The position numbers were made by a program, and so were the translations under genes. Below the pieces are notes generated by a model. That model had not been told where the DNA came from, ran no database searches, and saw only the letters and a list, made by a program, of their open reading frames with translations. From Luteimonas_C sp035250245 (GTDB lineage Bacteria; Pseudomonadota; Gammaproteobacteria; Xanthomonadales; Xanthomonadaceae), in NCBI GenBank assembly GCA_035250245.1, contig DATFFH010000008.1, forward strand, positions 1 to 46,738: a DNA stretch of 46,738 nt, written 5' to 3'. Shown here piece after piece: positions 23,066-31,375 of this stretch; position 1 is the first letter of the stretch; each line of letters starts with the position of its first letter.

Positions 23066-26000
23066 ATGAAACGCATGCTGATCAACGCCACCCAGGCCGA
23101 AGAATTGCGGGTGGCCATCGTCGACGGACAGACGCTGTACGACATCGACATCGAACAACCGTCCAAGGAACAAAAGAAGTCCAACATCTACAAGGGCAAG
23201 ATCACCCGTCTCGAGCCCTCCCTGGAAGCCGCCTTCGTCGATTACGGCGCCGAGCGCCACGGCTTCCTGCCGCTGAAGGAAATCTCCCGCGACTACTACC
23301 AGTCCGGGGTCGACCACCATAAGGCCGGCCTGAAAGAGCTCCTGCGCGAAGGCCAGGAAGTGGTCGTCCAGGTCGACAAGGAAGAACGCGGCAACAAGGG
23401 CGCCGCCCTGACCACGTTCATCTCCCTGGCCGGCCGCTACATGGTGCTGATGCCCAACTCGCCCACCGCCGGCGGCGTCTCGCGCCGGATCGAAGGCGAC
23501 GACCGCGCCGCGCTGAAAGAGGCGATGGACAAGCTGACCATCCCCGACGACATGGGTGTGATCATCCGCACCGCCGGCGTCGGTCGCGATGCCGAAGAAC
23601 TGCAGTGGGACTTGGACTATCTGCTCCAGGTCTGGCGCTCGATCGCCGAGGCCGCCCTGGCCAAGCCGGCCCCGTTCCTGATCTACCAGGAATCGCGCCT
23701 GATCATCCGCGCCCTGCGCGACTACATGCGCGCCGACGTCGGCGAGATCCTGGTCGACGCGCCGGAGATGTACGAGGAAGCGAAGGAATTCGTGCAGCAG
23801 GTGATGCCGCACAACCTGCGCAAGCTCAAGCACTACACCGACGACACGCCGCTGTTCAACCGCTTCCAGATCGAATCCCAGATCGAGAACGCCTACGAGC
23901 GCCAGGTGCGGCTGCCGTCCGGCGGCTCCATCGTGGTCGACCAGACCGAAGCGCTGACCGCGATCGACGTGAACTCGGCCCGCGCCACCAAGGGCGGCGA
24001 CATCGAAGAAACCGCCTTCCACACCAACTGCGAAGCGGCCGACGAAGTCGCCCGCCAGATGCGCCTGCGCGACCTGGGCGGCCTGGTGGTGATCGACTTC
24101 ATCGACATGGCCAGCAACAAGCACCAGCGCGAAGTCGAGAATCGGCTGCAGAATGCGCTGAAGTACGACCGCGCCCGCGTCCAGATCGGCCGCATTTCCC
24201 GCTTCGGCCTGCTCGAAATGAGCCGCCAGCGCCTGCGTCCCAGCCTGGGCGAAGCCAGCCAGATCGTCTGCCCGCGCTGCGAAGGCCACGGCCGCATGCG
24301 CAGCGTGGAATCGCTGTCGCTGTCGATCCTGCGCGTGACCGAAGAGCACGCGATGAAGGAGAACACCGGCCAGGTGCTGGTGCAGGCGCCGACCGAGATC
24401 GCCAACTTCCTGTTGAACGAAAAGCGCCGCGCCCTGGCCGAAATCGAACGCCGCCACGACGCGCCGATCGTGATCGTCGCCGACGACCAGCTGGAAACCC
24501 CGCATTACGAAGTCACCCGGATCCGCGAGAACGAACTGGGCGAAGAAACCAGCAAACCCAGCTACCAGCGCGGCACACCGCGCAAGCTGGCTACGCACGC
24601 GCTGACCAAGGCCCATCTGAATATCCCGCCGGCACCGGTGGTGACCAACGTCAAGCCGCTGCAGCCGGCGCCTTTGCGCGAAGAGCCGCGCGAGGAAGTG
24701 CGTGCGGCGCCCGCACCCGCGCCGATCATGGTCGCGCCCAAGCCCAAGGCCGGCTTCTTCGCGCGCCTGATGAACCTGTTCGGCGGCGACGAGCCCGCCG
24801 CACAGGCCCCGCCCGCTCCGCCGGTCCAGGCGTATCAGGATCGCGGCCGCAACGATCGCAACGGCCAGCGCCGCGACGGCCGCAACAGCGGCAAGCCGCA
24901 GCAGCAGGGCCGCGACCGCCGCGACGATCAGAAGCGCGACGAAAACAAGCGTGGCGGCCAGCCGCAGCAAGCGCAGCAAAACAAGCCGCAGAAGCAGCAA
25001 CCCCAGCAAAAGCAGCAGGGTCAGCAACAAAACCAGCCCAAGCAGCAACAGCAAAAACAGCAACAGCCGCAAAAGCAGCAGGAAGCGAAGCAACAGGAAG
25101 GGCGGCAGTCGGAGGCCAATCGCGAAGCGCGCGCGCCGAAACCGGAACGCATTGAAGCCGCGCCGGTGGCGCAGCCACAAACCAAGCCCGCGCAAATCGC
25201 CGAGAAGCCGATCGGCGTCGAGATGCCCGGCAGCGTGGCCGCGCCTGTAGCCGTTGCGGTCGCCGCCGAGCCGATGCTTCCGACGGCGGACACCGTCGAG
25301 TCCGTCTCGCCTGCCACCGAAGCCGCGGATGCTGCCTCCGATGCGAACGAGCATGCCGAAGGCGCACGCCGCCGCCGCGGCCGTCGCGGCGGACGTCGTC
25401 GCCGTCGCGGTGGTGCGGAAGGCGCGGCGAACGAAGAATCCGGCGCCGTCGAGACGTCGCACGAAGACGCCGTCGCCGCGCACCGCTCGCAGCCCGAGTT
25501 CGATTTCGACGACATGCAGTCCGCCGACGTCGCGACGCCTCGCACCCAGGCCGCGCGCAACGAAGCCGTCAACGAGCCCACGGCGCCGCAACCGTCGTCG
25601 GTGGACGTCGAGGCTGCGATTGCGCCGGCCGCGACCGCGACCATCGAACCATCGCACGCGCCCATCGTCGAAGCCACTCGTCCCGTTGCCGATGCGGCAG
25701 CAGCGGCTCAGGCGGAGGCCGCTCCGGCGCCGGAACAGATCGCACAAACCGATGCCGCCGCCTCCGCCGCCGTGCAAACGGCATCGGAGCCCGTGGCGCC
25801 GGTAGCGATCGAGCCGGCGTCGCCCGCGCCGGCCGAAGAAACCGTCGCCATTATCGCCCCTGCGGCCATCGAACCCGAACCGGAGGTCGTAGCGGAAACC
25901 GCGAAACCAGTCGAGAACGAAGTCGCGGCCGCTCCTGAAAAACCGCGCGAGAGCGTGCCGAACATCGCGCGCCCAACCGCTCGCGCAGCGCAGCAAAGCG

Positions 26001-26305
26001 AAGGCATCCACGCCTTGCCGCTGTCCGCCGCGATCGCGGTGTCGTTAGCAGAGAGCGCTTACCGGCCAGCGATCAAGCCCGCCGCCGAACCGCTCCCGCC
26101 CTCGCCCGAACCGGCATCCGAACCGCCGACTGCGGAGCAAACCGCAAATGCGGCGATCGGTTTCGACGAAGAGCGTCCTGCCCCCGCTCCGCGCGATCTG
26201 TTCGGCGATGCGCCTGCCGCGCCGCCAGCCGATGCCGCGTCGCAGGCCTCTGCCCGCCCGTCGGCAGCGGACGAAACGCCGCACGAAGGCGAACGCGGCG
26301 CATAA
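23066..26305 (+). CDS. rne: Ribonuclease E
   Basis: RNase E starts mRNA decay and processes rRNA and tRNA. The 1079-residue protein aligns closely with the E. coli enzyme. The S1 domain covers about residues 38-120. The catalytic Asp301 (AIDVNSARATKGG) and Asp344 (VVIDFIDM) and the Zn-link CPRCEGHG (Cys402, Cys405) are present. After the catalytic half, GFFARLMNLFGG (near residues 562-573) matches the amphipathic membrane-targeting helix of E. coli RNase E. Arg-rich and then very Gln-rich stretches follow (about 590-680), then a basic block with GRRGGRRRRRGG near residue 775, then a long Ala/Glu/Pro region ending near RDLFGDAP. The ATG at 23066 is preferred because AGGA lies 8 bases upstream. 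Confidence 0.95.
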   Translation: MKRMLINATQAEELRVAIVDGQTLYDIDIEQPSKEQKKSNIYKGKITRLEPSLEAAFVDYGAERHGFLPLKEISRDYYQSGVDHHKAGLKELLREGQEVVVQVDKEERGNKGAALTTFISLAGRYMVLMPNSPTAGGVSRRIEGDDRAALKEAMDKLTIPDDMGVIIRTAGVGRDAEELQWDLDYLLQVWRSIAEAALAKPAPFLIYQESRLIIRALRDYMRADVGEILVDAPEMYEEAKEFVQQVMPHNLRKLKHYTDDTPLFNRFQIESQIENAYERQVRLPSGGSIVVDQTEALTAIDVNSARATKGGDIEETAFHTNCEAADEVARQMRLRDLGGLVVIDFIDMASNKHQREVENRLQNALKYDRARVQIGRISRFGLLEMSRQRLRPSLGEASQIVCPRCEGHGRMRSVESLSLSILRVTEEHAMKENTGQVLVQAPTEIANFLLNEKRRALAEIERRHDAPIVIVADDQLETPHYEVTRIRENELGEETSKPSYQRGTPRKLATHALTKAHLNIPPAPVVTNVKPLQPAPLREEPREEVRAAPAPAPIMVAPKPKAGFFARLMNLFGGDEPAAQAPPAPPVQAYQDRGRNDRNGQRRDGRNSGKPQQQGRDRRDDQKRDENKRGGQPQQAQQNKPQKQQPQQKQQGQQQNQPKQQQQKQQQPQKQQEAKQQEGRQSEANREARAPKPERIEAAPVAQPQTKPAQIAEKPIGVEMPGSVAAPVAVAVAAEPMLPTADTVESVSPATEAADAASDANEHAEGARRRRGRRGGRRRRRGGAEGAANEESGAVETSHEDAVAAHRSQPEFDFDDMQSADVATPRTQAARNEAVNEPTAPQPSSVDVEAAIAPAATATIEPSHAPIVEATRPVADAAAAAQAEAAPAPEQIAQTDAAASAAVQTASEPVAPVAIEPASPAPAEETVAIIAPAAIEPEPEVVAETAKPVENEVAAAPEKPRESVPNIARPTARAAQQSEGIHALPLSAAIAVSLAESAYRPAIKPAAEPLPPSPEPASEPPTAEQTANAAIGFDEERPAPAPRDLFGDAPAAPPADAASQASARPSAADETPHEGERGA

Positions 26306-26320
26306 GCAACCATGCCCACC

Positions 26321-26567
26321 CTTCTCCCATCGGGGTGAAGGCGTGCTGCTCGCGAGCCATGGCTCGCGCACGCCTGAACGCCCTTGCGCCATGCGCAAGG
26401 GCCGGGGCGCGAAGCGAGGTGGCGCGGAGCGCCGGATGAGGGTTCGGCGAAGCGATGCGAGTGCCGATCGCAGCTTAGGAGCGTGAGCTGGCGCGCGTGA
26501 ACATGAATTCAGAGCAATGTCGCCTCGCCGTACCCTCACCCCAACCCCTCTCCCGGCGGGAGAGGGG
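26321..26567. repeat. Hairpin-rich interspersed element between rne and the response regulator
   Basis: The 285 bases between the rne stop (26305) and the regulator stop (26591) contain no credible gene but hold four hairpins. These are 26321-26340 (CTTCTCCC/GGGGTGAAG), 26351-26368 (perfect palindrome CGCGAGCCATGGCTCGCG), 26381-26401 (CCCTTGCGC/GCGCAAGGG), and 26545-26567 (CCCCTCTCCC/GGGAGAGGGG with a 3-base loop). The phrases CCCTCACCCCAACCCCTCTC and GGATGAGGGTTCGGCGAAGC resemble dispersed elements common in Xanthomonadaceae genomes. The outer hairpins could end the two convergent transcripts. Confidence 0.65.
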
Positions 26568-26590
26568 CTCGAATTTCGGTCGGCACGCTC

Positions 26591-27238
26591 TCAAACCGCG
26601 TGCGCGGGATTGCTCAAACCGTATTGGCTGGCCAGCCGAGCCAGCGCGATGCTGTCGCCTACGCCGAGTTTCTCGAACAAGCGCGTCTTGTGCGTGTTGA
26701 CGGTCTTGGCGCTTAGGCTCAAGCGCTTGGCAATGTCTTCCTGGCGCAACCCCTGGGTCAGCAGCAAGGCGATTTCCATTTCCCGCGCCGACAAGGTCTC
26801 GAACGGCGAACCTCCGCCCTGCATGCCGGACAAGGCCATGGCCTGCGCCACGCCGCTCGCCAGATAACGTTTGCCGCGCGCCACGTCGCGCACCGCGCGC
26901 AGCAGTTCCGCGCTGTCGCCGCCCTTGCCGACGTAGCCGGACGCGCCGGCTTCGAGCAGGCGCTTGGGCATCGGCCCGTCTTCCAGCACCGACACCACGA
27001 TCACCCGCGTGCCGTGGTCGCCCTTGACCACGCGCTCGGTCACTTCCAGCCCGCTGACGCCGGGCAGGTGCAGGTCGCACAGCACGACGTCGGGCTTCAA
27101 TTTGCGGATCATGGGCAGGGCGTCTTCGCCGCTGTCGGCTTCGCCCACCACTTCGATATCGACTTCCCCGCCCAGGATCATCTTCATCCCGGTGCGGACC
27201 AGGACATGGTCGTCGACCAGAAAGACGCGAATCGTCAT
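26591..27238 (-). CDS. uvrY: GacA/UvrY-type response regulator (NarL family)
   Basis: This 215-residue regulator has a receiver domain with the acidic pair Asp9-Asp10, phospho-acceptor Asp55 (VVLCDLHLPG), Ser83 and Lys105, followed by a LuxR/NarL helix-turn-helix. The DNA-binding part is LSAREMEIALLLTQGLRQEDIAKRLSLSAKTVNTHKTRLFEKL (as LSAREMEIALLLTQGL and LSLSAKTVNTHK). The stretch MALSGMQGGGSPFETLSARE between the domains closely resembles UvrY/GacA, which with a GacS/BarA-type sensor controls small RNAs of the Csr/Rsm system. The usual partner uvrC is not downstream, because rne lies there in the opposite direction. The sensor kinase is not in the window. The symbol uvrY is used on sequence likeness. 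Confidence 0.85.
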   Translation of the reverse strand: MTIRVFLVDDHVLVRTGMKMILGGEVDIEVVGEADSGEDALPMIRKLKPDVVLCDLHLPGVSGLEVTERVVKGDHGTRVIVVSVLEDGPMPKRLLEAGASGYVGKGGDSAELLRAVRDVARGKRYLASGVAQAMALSGMQGGGSPFETLSAREMEIALLLTQGLRQEDIAKRLSLSAKTVNTHKTRLFEKLGVGDSIALARLASQYGLSNPAHAV

Positions 27239-27342
27239 CCGTACAACTCCCCTCTCCCGCCGTCAGCGTAGGCGGCGGTCGCAAGCTTGGCAAGGGCGGA
27301 AAGCATCAATTGACTATTCCATGGGACGAATGGCGAACGCGC

Positions 27343-28236
27343 TCAGCCCAATGCCGTATCCAACAGCATCATCAGCACGAATCCGATGATCAAACCGCCG
27401 GTGGCGAACGCCTCGTGCCCTTTGCGGTGCGATTCGGGAATGATCTCGTGGCTGATCACGAACAGCATCGCACCGGCCGCGAACGCGAGCCCCCACGGCA
27501 GCAGAGTCGCGGACAGGCTGATTACCGCCGCGCCGATCACCGCACCCACCGGCTCGACCAGGCCCGAAGCCATGCCGATCGCCACCGCCAGCCCGCGCTT
27601 GTAACCGGCCGACACCAGCGCCACCGCCACGACCAGGCCTTCGGGCACGTCCTGGATCGAGATGCCCATGGCCAGCGCGCCTGCGCGCACCGGATCGGTG
27701 CCTGCGTAACCCACGCCGATCGCCAGGCCTTCGGGCAGGTTATGCAGCACGATCGCGAACACGAACAACCACGTGCGCCGCAAAGCTCGCGCCGAATGGC
27801 CTTCCACGCCCTTGATGAAATGCTCGTGCGGCAGGTACTTCTCCATCAGCAGGAGCAAGGCCGCGCCCAGGATGATGCCGCCGCCGACGATCAGGCCCGA
27901 CCCCCAATTCCCCGCGCCGCGCGCTTCGGCCGCGCCGATCGCCGGTACGATCAGCGAGAACGAGCATGCCGCCAGCATCACGCCCGCGCCGAAGCCGAAC
28001 AGCGTGTCCTGCACGCGATCGGACAAGCGCTGCGAGAACAACACCGGCAATGCGCCCAGCGCGGTGGCGATCGCGGCCATGGATCCGCCCAGGAAGGCGT
28101 TGAACACCGGCGCCGGATAATCGGAGCGCAGGTGCTGCCACAGTCCTTGCAGCATCGCGAACAAGCCCAGCACGACGATGCCCATGCCCAGCCAACGGCG
28201 GAATACGGCGGCGGGCGGCAGCGAAGGGCTGTGCAT
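27343..28236 (-). CDS. ZIP-family divalent metal transporter
   Basis: This 297-residue inner-membrane protein has about eight transmembrane helices. The ZIP metal-site motifs are visible: HNLPEGLAIGVGYAG in the fourth helix region and QDVPEGLVVAVALVSAG in the fifth. A His/Glu-bearing loop (YLPHEHFIKGVEGHSARALRR) precedes them. EPVGAVIGAAVI and HEIIPESHRKGHE follow. These are characteristic of zinc-importing ZupT/GufA-type members. The frame is open to 28407, but the ATG at 28234-28236 (MHSPSLPP) begins just before the first helix. It diverges from the M28 peptidase gene 105 bases away. No Zur box was recognised. Confidence 0.9.
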   Translation of the reverse strand: MHSPSLPPAAVFRRWLGMGIVVLGLFAMLQGLWQHLRSDYPAPVFNAFLGGSMAAIATALGALPVLFSQRLSDRVQDTLFGFGAGVMLAACSFSLIVPAIGAAEARGAGNWGSGLIVGGGIILGAALLLLMEKYLPHEHFIKGVEGHSARALRRTWLFVFAIVLHNLPEGLAIGVGYAGTDPVRAGALAMGISIQDVPEGLVVAVALVSAGYKRGLAVAIGMASGLVEPVGAVIGAAVISLSATLLPWGLAFAAGAMLFVISHEIIPESHRKGHEAFATGGLIIGFVLMMLLDTALG

Positions 28237-28340
28237 GCCGCCATCTGACCACAACGAACGCGGACTGGGTAGCGATATCCGGCACAAGCCGAAGATCGCG
28301 CGGATCGTGCACACTAAGGCCTCGATTCCAGGGGGTTCCC

Positions 28341-29246
28341 ATGCCGATATCCATCCGTTCCGCTTGTTCCTTGGCGCTCGCCGCGTCGTTGCTGGCCGCT
28401 TGCGCATCGCAGGCGCCAGTCGCTGCGCGCGCCGATTCCACGGCCTCGGTCGTGTCGCAAAGCGGCGAAGCCTGGCTCGCCGATGTCACCGCGATTTCTT
28501 CCGCCACCGACAATGCGGGCCGGCGCAGCGCGATCGAAAGCGCATTGGCCGCCTCGGGCCTCAGCGCGGAACGCAAGCCTTTCGCCATCGACAAGCGCGA
28601 AGGCGTGAATCTTTTCGCCGATGTCGGCGGTCCCGCCGATGCGCCATTGCTGCTGATCGGCGCGCATTCGGACAAGGTCAAGGCCGGCCGCGGCGCGACC
28701 GACAACGCCTCCGGTAGCGCCGTCGTGCTGGCGCTGGCGCAGCGCTTCAAGCAGCGTCCGTTGCAGCACCATCGAGTGCGCGTCGCATTCTGGGATTTGG
28801 AAGAACTGGGCCTGCTCGGCGCGCGCGCCTATGTCGCCGATGGCAAGGACAAGCCCGCGTTGTACGTGAACTTCGACGTATTCGGCTGGGGCGATGCGTT
28901 GTGGATGCAGACTTTGGACGAAGCGCATCCGCTGGTCGCCGCGAGCAAGGACGCGACCCAGGCCGCCGGCATCGCCTTGAGCGCGGGCAAAGCCTATCCG
29001 CCGACCGATCACCTGGCGTTCCAGAAAGCCGGCTGGCCGGCGGTGTCGTATTCGCTGGTGGGGCGCAACGAGATCGCTGGCATCCTGGACGAATTCGCGG
29101 GCAAGAAAGTCGATCCCGCGCCGAAAGTGATGCAGGTGATCCACAGCGACAACGACACTCTGGCCCAGCTGGATGCGACCGAAGCCGCGAAAGGCGTCGA
29201 TGCCGTCGAAGCCGCGCTGCGCGCCTGGGACGCAAGCAACCGATAA
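28341..29246 (+). CDS. M28-family zinc metallopeptidase lipoprotein
   Basis: This 301-residue protein has a lipoprotein signal ending LAASLLAAC (Cys21), so it is probably membrane-anchored in the cell envelope. The M28 zinc ligands are visible: His in IGAHSDK, Asp in GATDNASGSAV, Glu pair in DLEELGLLGARAYV, Asp in VNFDVFGWG and His in PPTDHLAF. The fold is that of an aminopeptidase, smaller than aminopeptidases with a PA domain. The start ATG follows a G-rich Shine-Dalgarno sequence (GGGGG). A GTAG palindrome begins 12 bases after the stop. The substrate is unknown, and M28 members cut N-terminal amino acids or glutamyl peptides. Confidence 0.88.
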   Translation: MPISIRSACSLALAASLLAACASQAPVAARADSTASVVSQSGEAWLADVTAISSATDNAGRRSAIESALAASGLSAERKPFAIDKREGVNLFADVGGPADAPLLLIGAHSDKVKAGRGATDNASGSAVVLALAQRFKQRPLQHHRVRVAFWDLEELGLLGARAYVADGKDKPALYVNFDVFGWGDALWMQTLDEAHPLVAASKDATQAAGIALSAGKAYPPTDHLAFQKAGWPAVSYSLVGRNEIAGILDEFAGKKVDPAPKVMQVIHSDNDTLAQLDATEAAKGVDAVEAALRAWDASNR

Positions 29247-29258
29247 GCTGTCGCTTTT

Positions 29259-29334
29259 GTAGGAGCGGCTTTAGCCGCGAGCTCTTCCCCGCACGTCGAT
29301 ACCATTTGAGAGCTCGCGGCTAAAGCCGCCCCCA
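29259..29334. repeat. GTAG-type palindrome, GAGCGGCTTTAGCC family, copy 1
   Basis: The left arm (29259-29285) has the core GTAGGAGCGGCTTTAGCCGC, and the right arm (29309-29334) is its reverse complement with two mismatches. A more complete copy lies at 45430-45525, and the window ends inside another at 46724. It lies at the 3' end of the M28 peptidase gene and upstream of the next gene on the same strand. Confidence 0.85.
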
Positions 29335-29419
29335 CAATCATGGCAGTCTGTCCGAAAACGGCGAGTTCCCGTACGCCCGACCGTGACATCATCGGCATCT
29401 TCCGCACTCGGAGTTTCCG

Positions 29420-30229
29420 ATGGCCCACTCGGCAGAGCATTCCCGCGTTTTTCGCGGCCTGCATCAAAACGGCATCCTGCTCCTGGCCAATGCCTGGGAC
29501 GCCGGCAGCGCAAAACTGATCGAGAAACAGGGCGCGAAAGCCATCGCCACCACCAGCGCCGGCGTCGCCTGGTCCTTGGGTTATCCGGACGGCGATGCAT
29601 TGCCGCTGGCCAAGCTCGCGGACGCCGTCGCCAACATCGCGCGCGTCCTGCGGATTCCGCTGACGACCGACATGGAATCGGGCTATTCCGACGATCCGTC
29701 CGTCGTGGCCGACAACGCATTGCGATTGATCGAGGCCGGTGCGGTCGGCATCAATCTGGAAGACGGTAGCGGTACGCCCGCCCTGCCCTGCGCGAAAATC
29801 GAAGCGATCAAGAACGCCGCGGCGAAAGCCGGCGTCGAGTTGTTCGTCAACGCACGTACCGACGTCTACCTGGCGGGCCTGGCGCCGGAACCCCGGCGCG
29901 TCGAAGAAACGCTGTCGCGCGGCCGCAGCTATCGCGACGCCGGTGCGGACGGCTTCTTCGTCCCCGGCGTCGTGGCGGAAGCCGACATCCGCGCCATCGC
30001 TGCCGACGTGGATCTGCCGTTGAACGTGATGACGCGGCCCGCTTTGCCGGATGCGGCCACGCTGGAAAGTTGGGGCGTGCGCCGGCTCAGCGCAGGCCCC
30101 TTCCTCACGGCATCGGCCTATGCGCGCGTGGCGGCTTTGTCAAAGCGCTTCCTGGCCGACGGCCTGTCCGCTCCGCTGGCCGAGGACGCGATGGCCTATT
30201 CCGAAATCAACGGCTGGTTCCCCGGTTAA
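29420..30229 (+). CDS. Isocitrate lyase/PEP mutase superfamily enzyme
   Basis: This 269-residue TIM-barrel protein belongs to the PEP mutase/methylisocitrate lyase group. NAWDAGSAKLIEKQGAKAIATTSAG at the first strand, PLTTDMESGYSDD with the Mg-binding acids, and VGINLEDGS are family marks (read in parts: NAWDAGSAKLIEKQG, TTDMESGYSDD, GINLEDGS). The KKCGH motif of true isocitrate or methylisocitrate lyases is absent, so it is not one of those. It could be a carboxyvinyl-phosphonate mutase-like or oxaloacetate hydrolase-like enzyme of unknown substrate. GGAG at 29410-29413 supports this start. Its last 90 bases overlap the convergent exonuclease III gene, and a strong terminator follows its stop. 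Confidence 0.85.
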   Translation: MAHSAEHSRVFRGLHQNGILLLANAWDAGSAKLIEKQGAKAIATTSAGVAWSLGYPDGDALPLAKLADAVANIARVLRIPLTTDMESGYSDDPSVVADNALRLIEAGAVGINLEDGSGTPALPCAKIEAIKNAAAKAGVELFVNARTDVYLAGLAPEPRRVEETLSRGRSYRDAGADGFFVPGVVAEADIRAIAADVDLPLNVMTRPALPDAATLESWGVRRLSAGPFLTASAYARVAALSKRFLADGLSAPLAEDAMAYSEINGWFPG

Positions 30230-31105
30230 GTTTTTGCCGCGCGGGGCGGTCTTCCGCGCGGCCGTTTTTTTCGCAACCTTGCCAGCGCCCGAACGTCGCG
30301 CGGATGCCAGGCGCGCCCACGTCGGAGCGTGATCGCTGGCTTTGGGCAGATCGCGCACCCAACGGTCCACGCCGGTTTCGCGCAATCGCGGCGCGAGCTC
30401 GGCGTTGAACAGGATGTGATCGATGCGCAGGCCGGCATCGCGCGGCCAATGTTGGCGGAAATAGTCCCAGAACGTGTAGATACGCTCGTCCGGGTGGGTT
30501 TCGCGCAAGGCATCCACCCAGCCCTGCGCGAGCAGCCGCTCGTAGCGCTCGCGGCTTTCCGGCTGCAGCAAAGCGTTCTTGCGCCAGGACGCAGGATTGT
30601 AGATGTCGAAATCGGTGGGCACGACGTTGTAGTCCCCGGCCAGCGCGACCGGGTGCCCGCAGTCGAACAGTTCCTGCGCGTGGCGAAGCAACCGGTCGAA
30701 CCATTTCAGCTTGTAGTCGAATTTCGGTCCGGGCTGCGGATTGCCGTTGGGCAAATACAGGCAGCCGACGAGAATGCCGTGCGCGGCGGCTTCCAGATAG
30801 CGGCTTTGGTCGTCGGCGCGGTCGCCGGGCAAGGCGCGCCGTATCTCGATCGGGTCGGCGTCTTTGGTCAGGATCGCCACGCCGTTCCAAGAACGCTGTC
30901 CATGCCATAGCGCGCCGTAGCCGGCATTGTGGATTTCGGCAATGGGGAAACCTGCGTCGACCGACTTCAATTCCTGCAAGCAAACGATGTCGGGCGCTTC
31001 TTTTTCCAGCCACGACAACAGGTGCGGCAATCGCGAGGTGATGCCGTTGACGTTGAACGTGGCGATCTTCAGCGATTTCGCCGTGACGGCTTTGCGGGTG
31101 GCCAT
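30140..31105 (-). CDS. xth: Exodeoxyribonuclease III family AP endonuclease with a C-terminal extension
   Basis: This 321-residue enzyme would cut abasic sites and act as a 3'-5' exonuclease in base excision repair. Catalytic features of the ExoIII family are intact: FNVNG, LQELK with the metal-binding Glu45, GDYNVVP, GLRIDHIL and the final SDHAP. The fold ends near DHAPTWARLASAR, and the frame then runs about 50 residues further as a Lys/Ala/Arg-rich tail. That tail covers the terminator of the convergent gene and overlaps that gene by 90 bases. The extension may be a real tail, or it may reflect a lost stop codon. Start ATG is at 31103-31105. A GTAG palindrome lies upstream. Confidence 0.9.
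   Translation of the reverse strand: MATRKAVTAKSLKIATFNVNGITSRLPHLLSWLEKEAPDIVCLQELKSVDAGFPIAEIHNAGYGALWHGQRSWNGVAILTKDADPIEIRRALPGDRADDQSRYLEAAAHGILVGCLYLPNGNPQPGPKFDYKLKWFDRLLRHAQELFDCGHPVALAGDYNVVPTDFDIYNPASWRKNALLQPESRERYERLLAQGWVDALRETHPDERIYTFWDYFRQHWPRDAGLRIDHILFNAELAPRLRETGVDRWVRDLPKASDHAPTWARLASARRSGAGKVAKKTAARKTAPRGKNLTGEPAVDFGIGHRVLGQRSGQAVGQEAL
30236..30271 (+). terminator. Rho-independent terminator lying inside the opposing xth frame
   Basis: A perfect 9-base stem, GCCGCGCGG (30236-30244) with CCGCGCGGC (30254-30262), is followed by CG and seven T residues (30265-30271). It ends the PEP-mutase-family transcript 7 bases after the stop. On the other strand the same bases encode the Lys/Ala-rich tail of exonuclease III. 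Confidence 0.85.
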
Positions 31106-31175
31106 GGATGCGGGTCGCGACGGCGTTACGGACGACCATACCCCAATCGCACGCGCGGTGCGAAACGCCGCTCTT

Positions 31176-31236
31176 GTAGAGTCGAGCTTGCTCGACTGCT
31201 TTTAAAGCAAGGGCAGTCGAGCAGGCTCGACTCTAC
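31176..31236. repeat. GTAG-type palindrome, GTCGAGC family, copy 2
   Basis: Arms 31176-31199 and 31213-31236 (24 bases, one mismatch) share the GTAGAGTCGAGC core of the copy at 17624-17706. The copy lies between the divergent xth and sulfotransferase genes, so here it is in a 5' region rather than at a gene end. Confidence 0.85.
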
Positions 31237-31342
31237 GAAAGCAGGCCATGCGCAGGAACGGGAACGGATCGCCGAACGCGCCCAGAATCGCCGGTCTGAC
31301 CAGCCGGTTCGGGGCGCGAATTATGCCCGGACAAGGCCGCTA

Positions 31343-31358
31343 TGCGAGCATGCTCGCA
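31343..31358. promoter_or_regulatory. Perfect 16-base palindrome upstream of the sulfotransferase
   Basis: TGCGAGCATGCTCGCA is a perfect palindrome ending 17 bases before the start codon. It may be an operator or an mRNA hairpin near the ribosome-binding site. No cognate regulator is evident. Confidence 0.4.
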
Positions 31359-31375
31359 ACCGGAGTCGGCGACCC

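Noticed and set aside
22805..26011. Minus-strand open frame of about 1068 residues opposite rne
   Set aside because: It is rich in Arg, His, Phe and Leu with no domain, and the plus strand encodes the well-conserved RNase E including catalytic residues.
30140..30290. Frameshift in xth as explanation for its long tail
   Set aside because: The frame stays open with all catalytic motifs in one frame. The tail begins after the fold is complete, so an extension is simpler than a frameshift.
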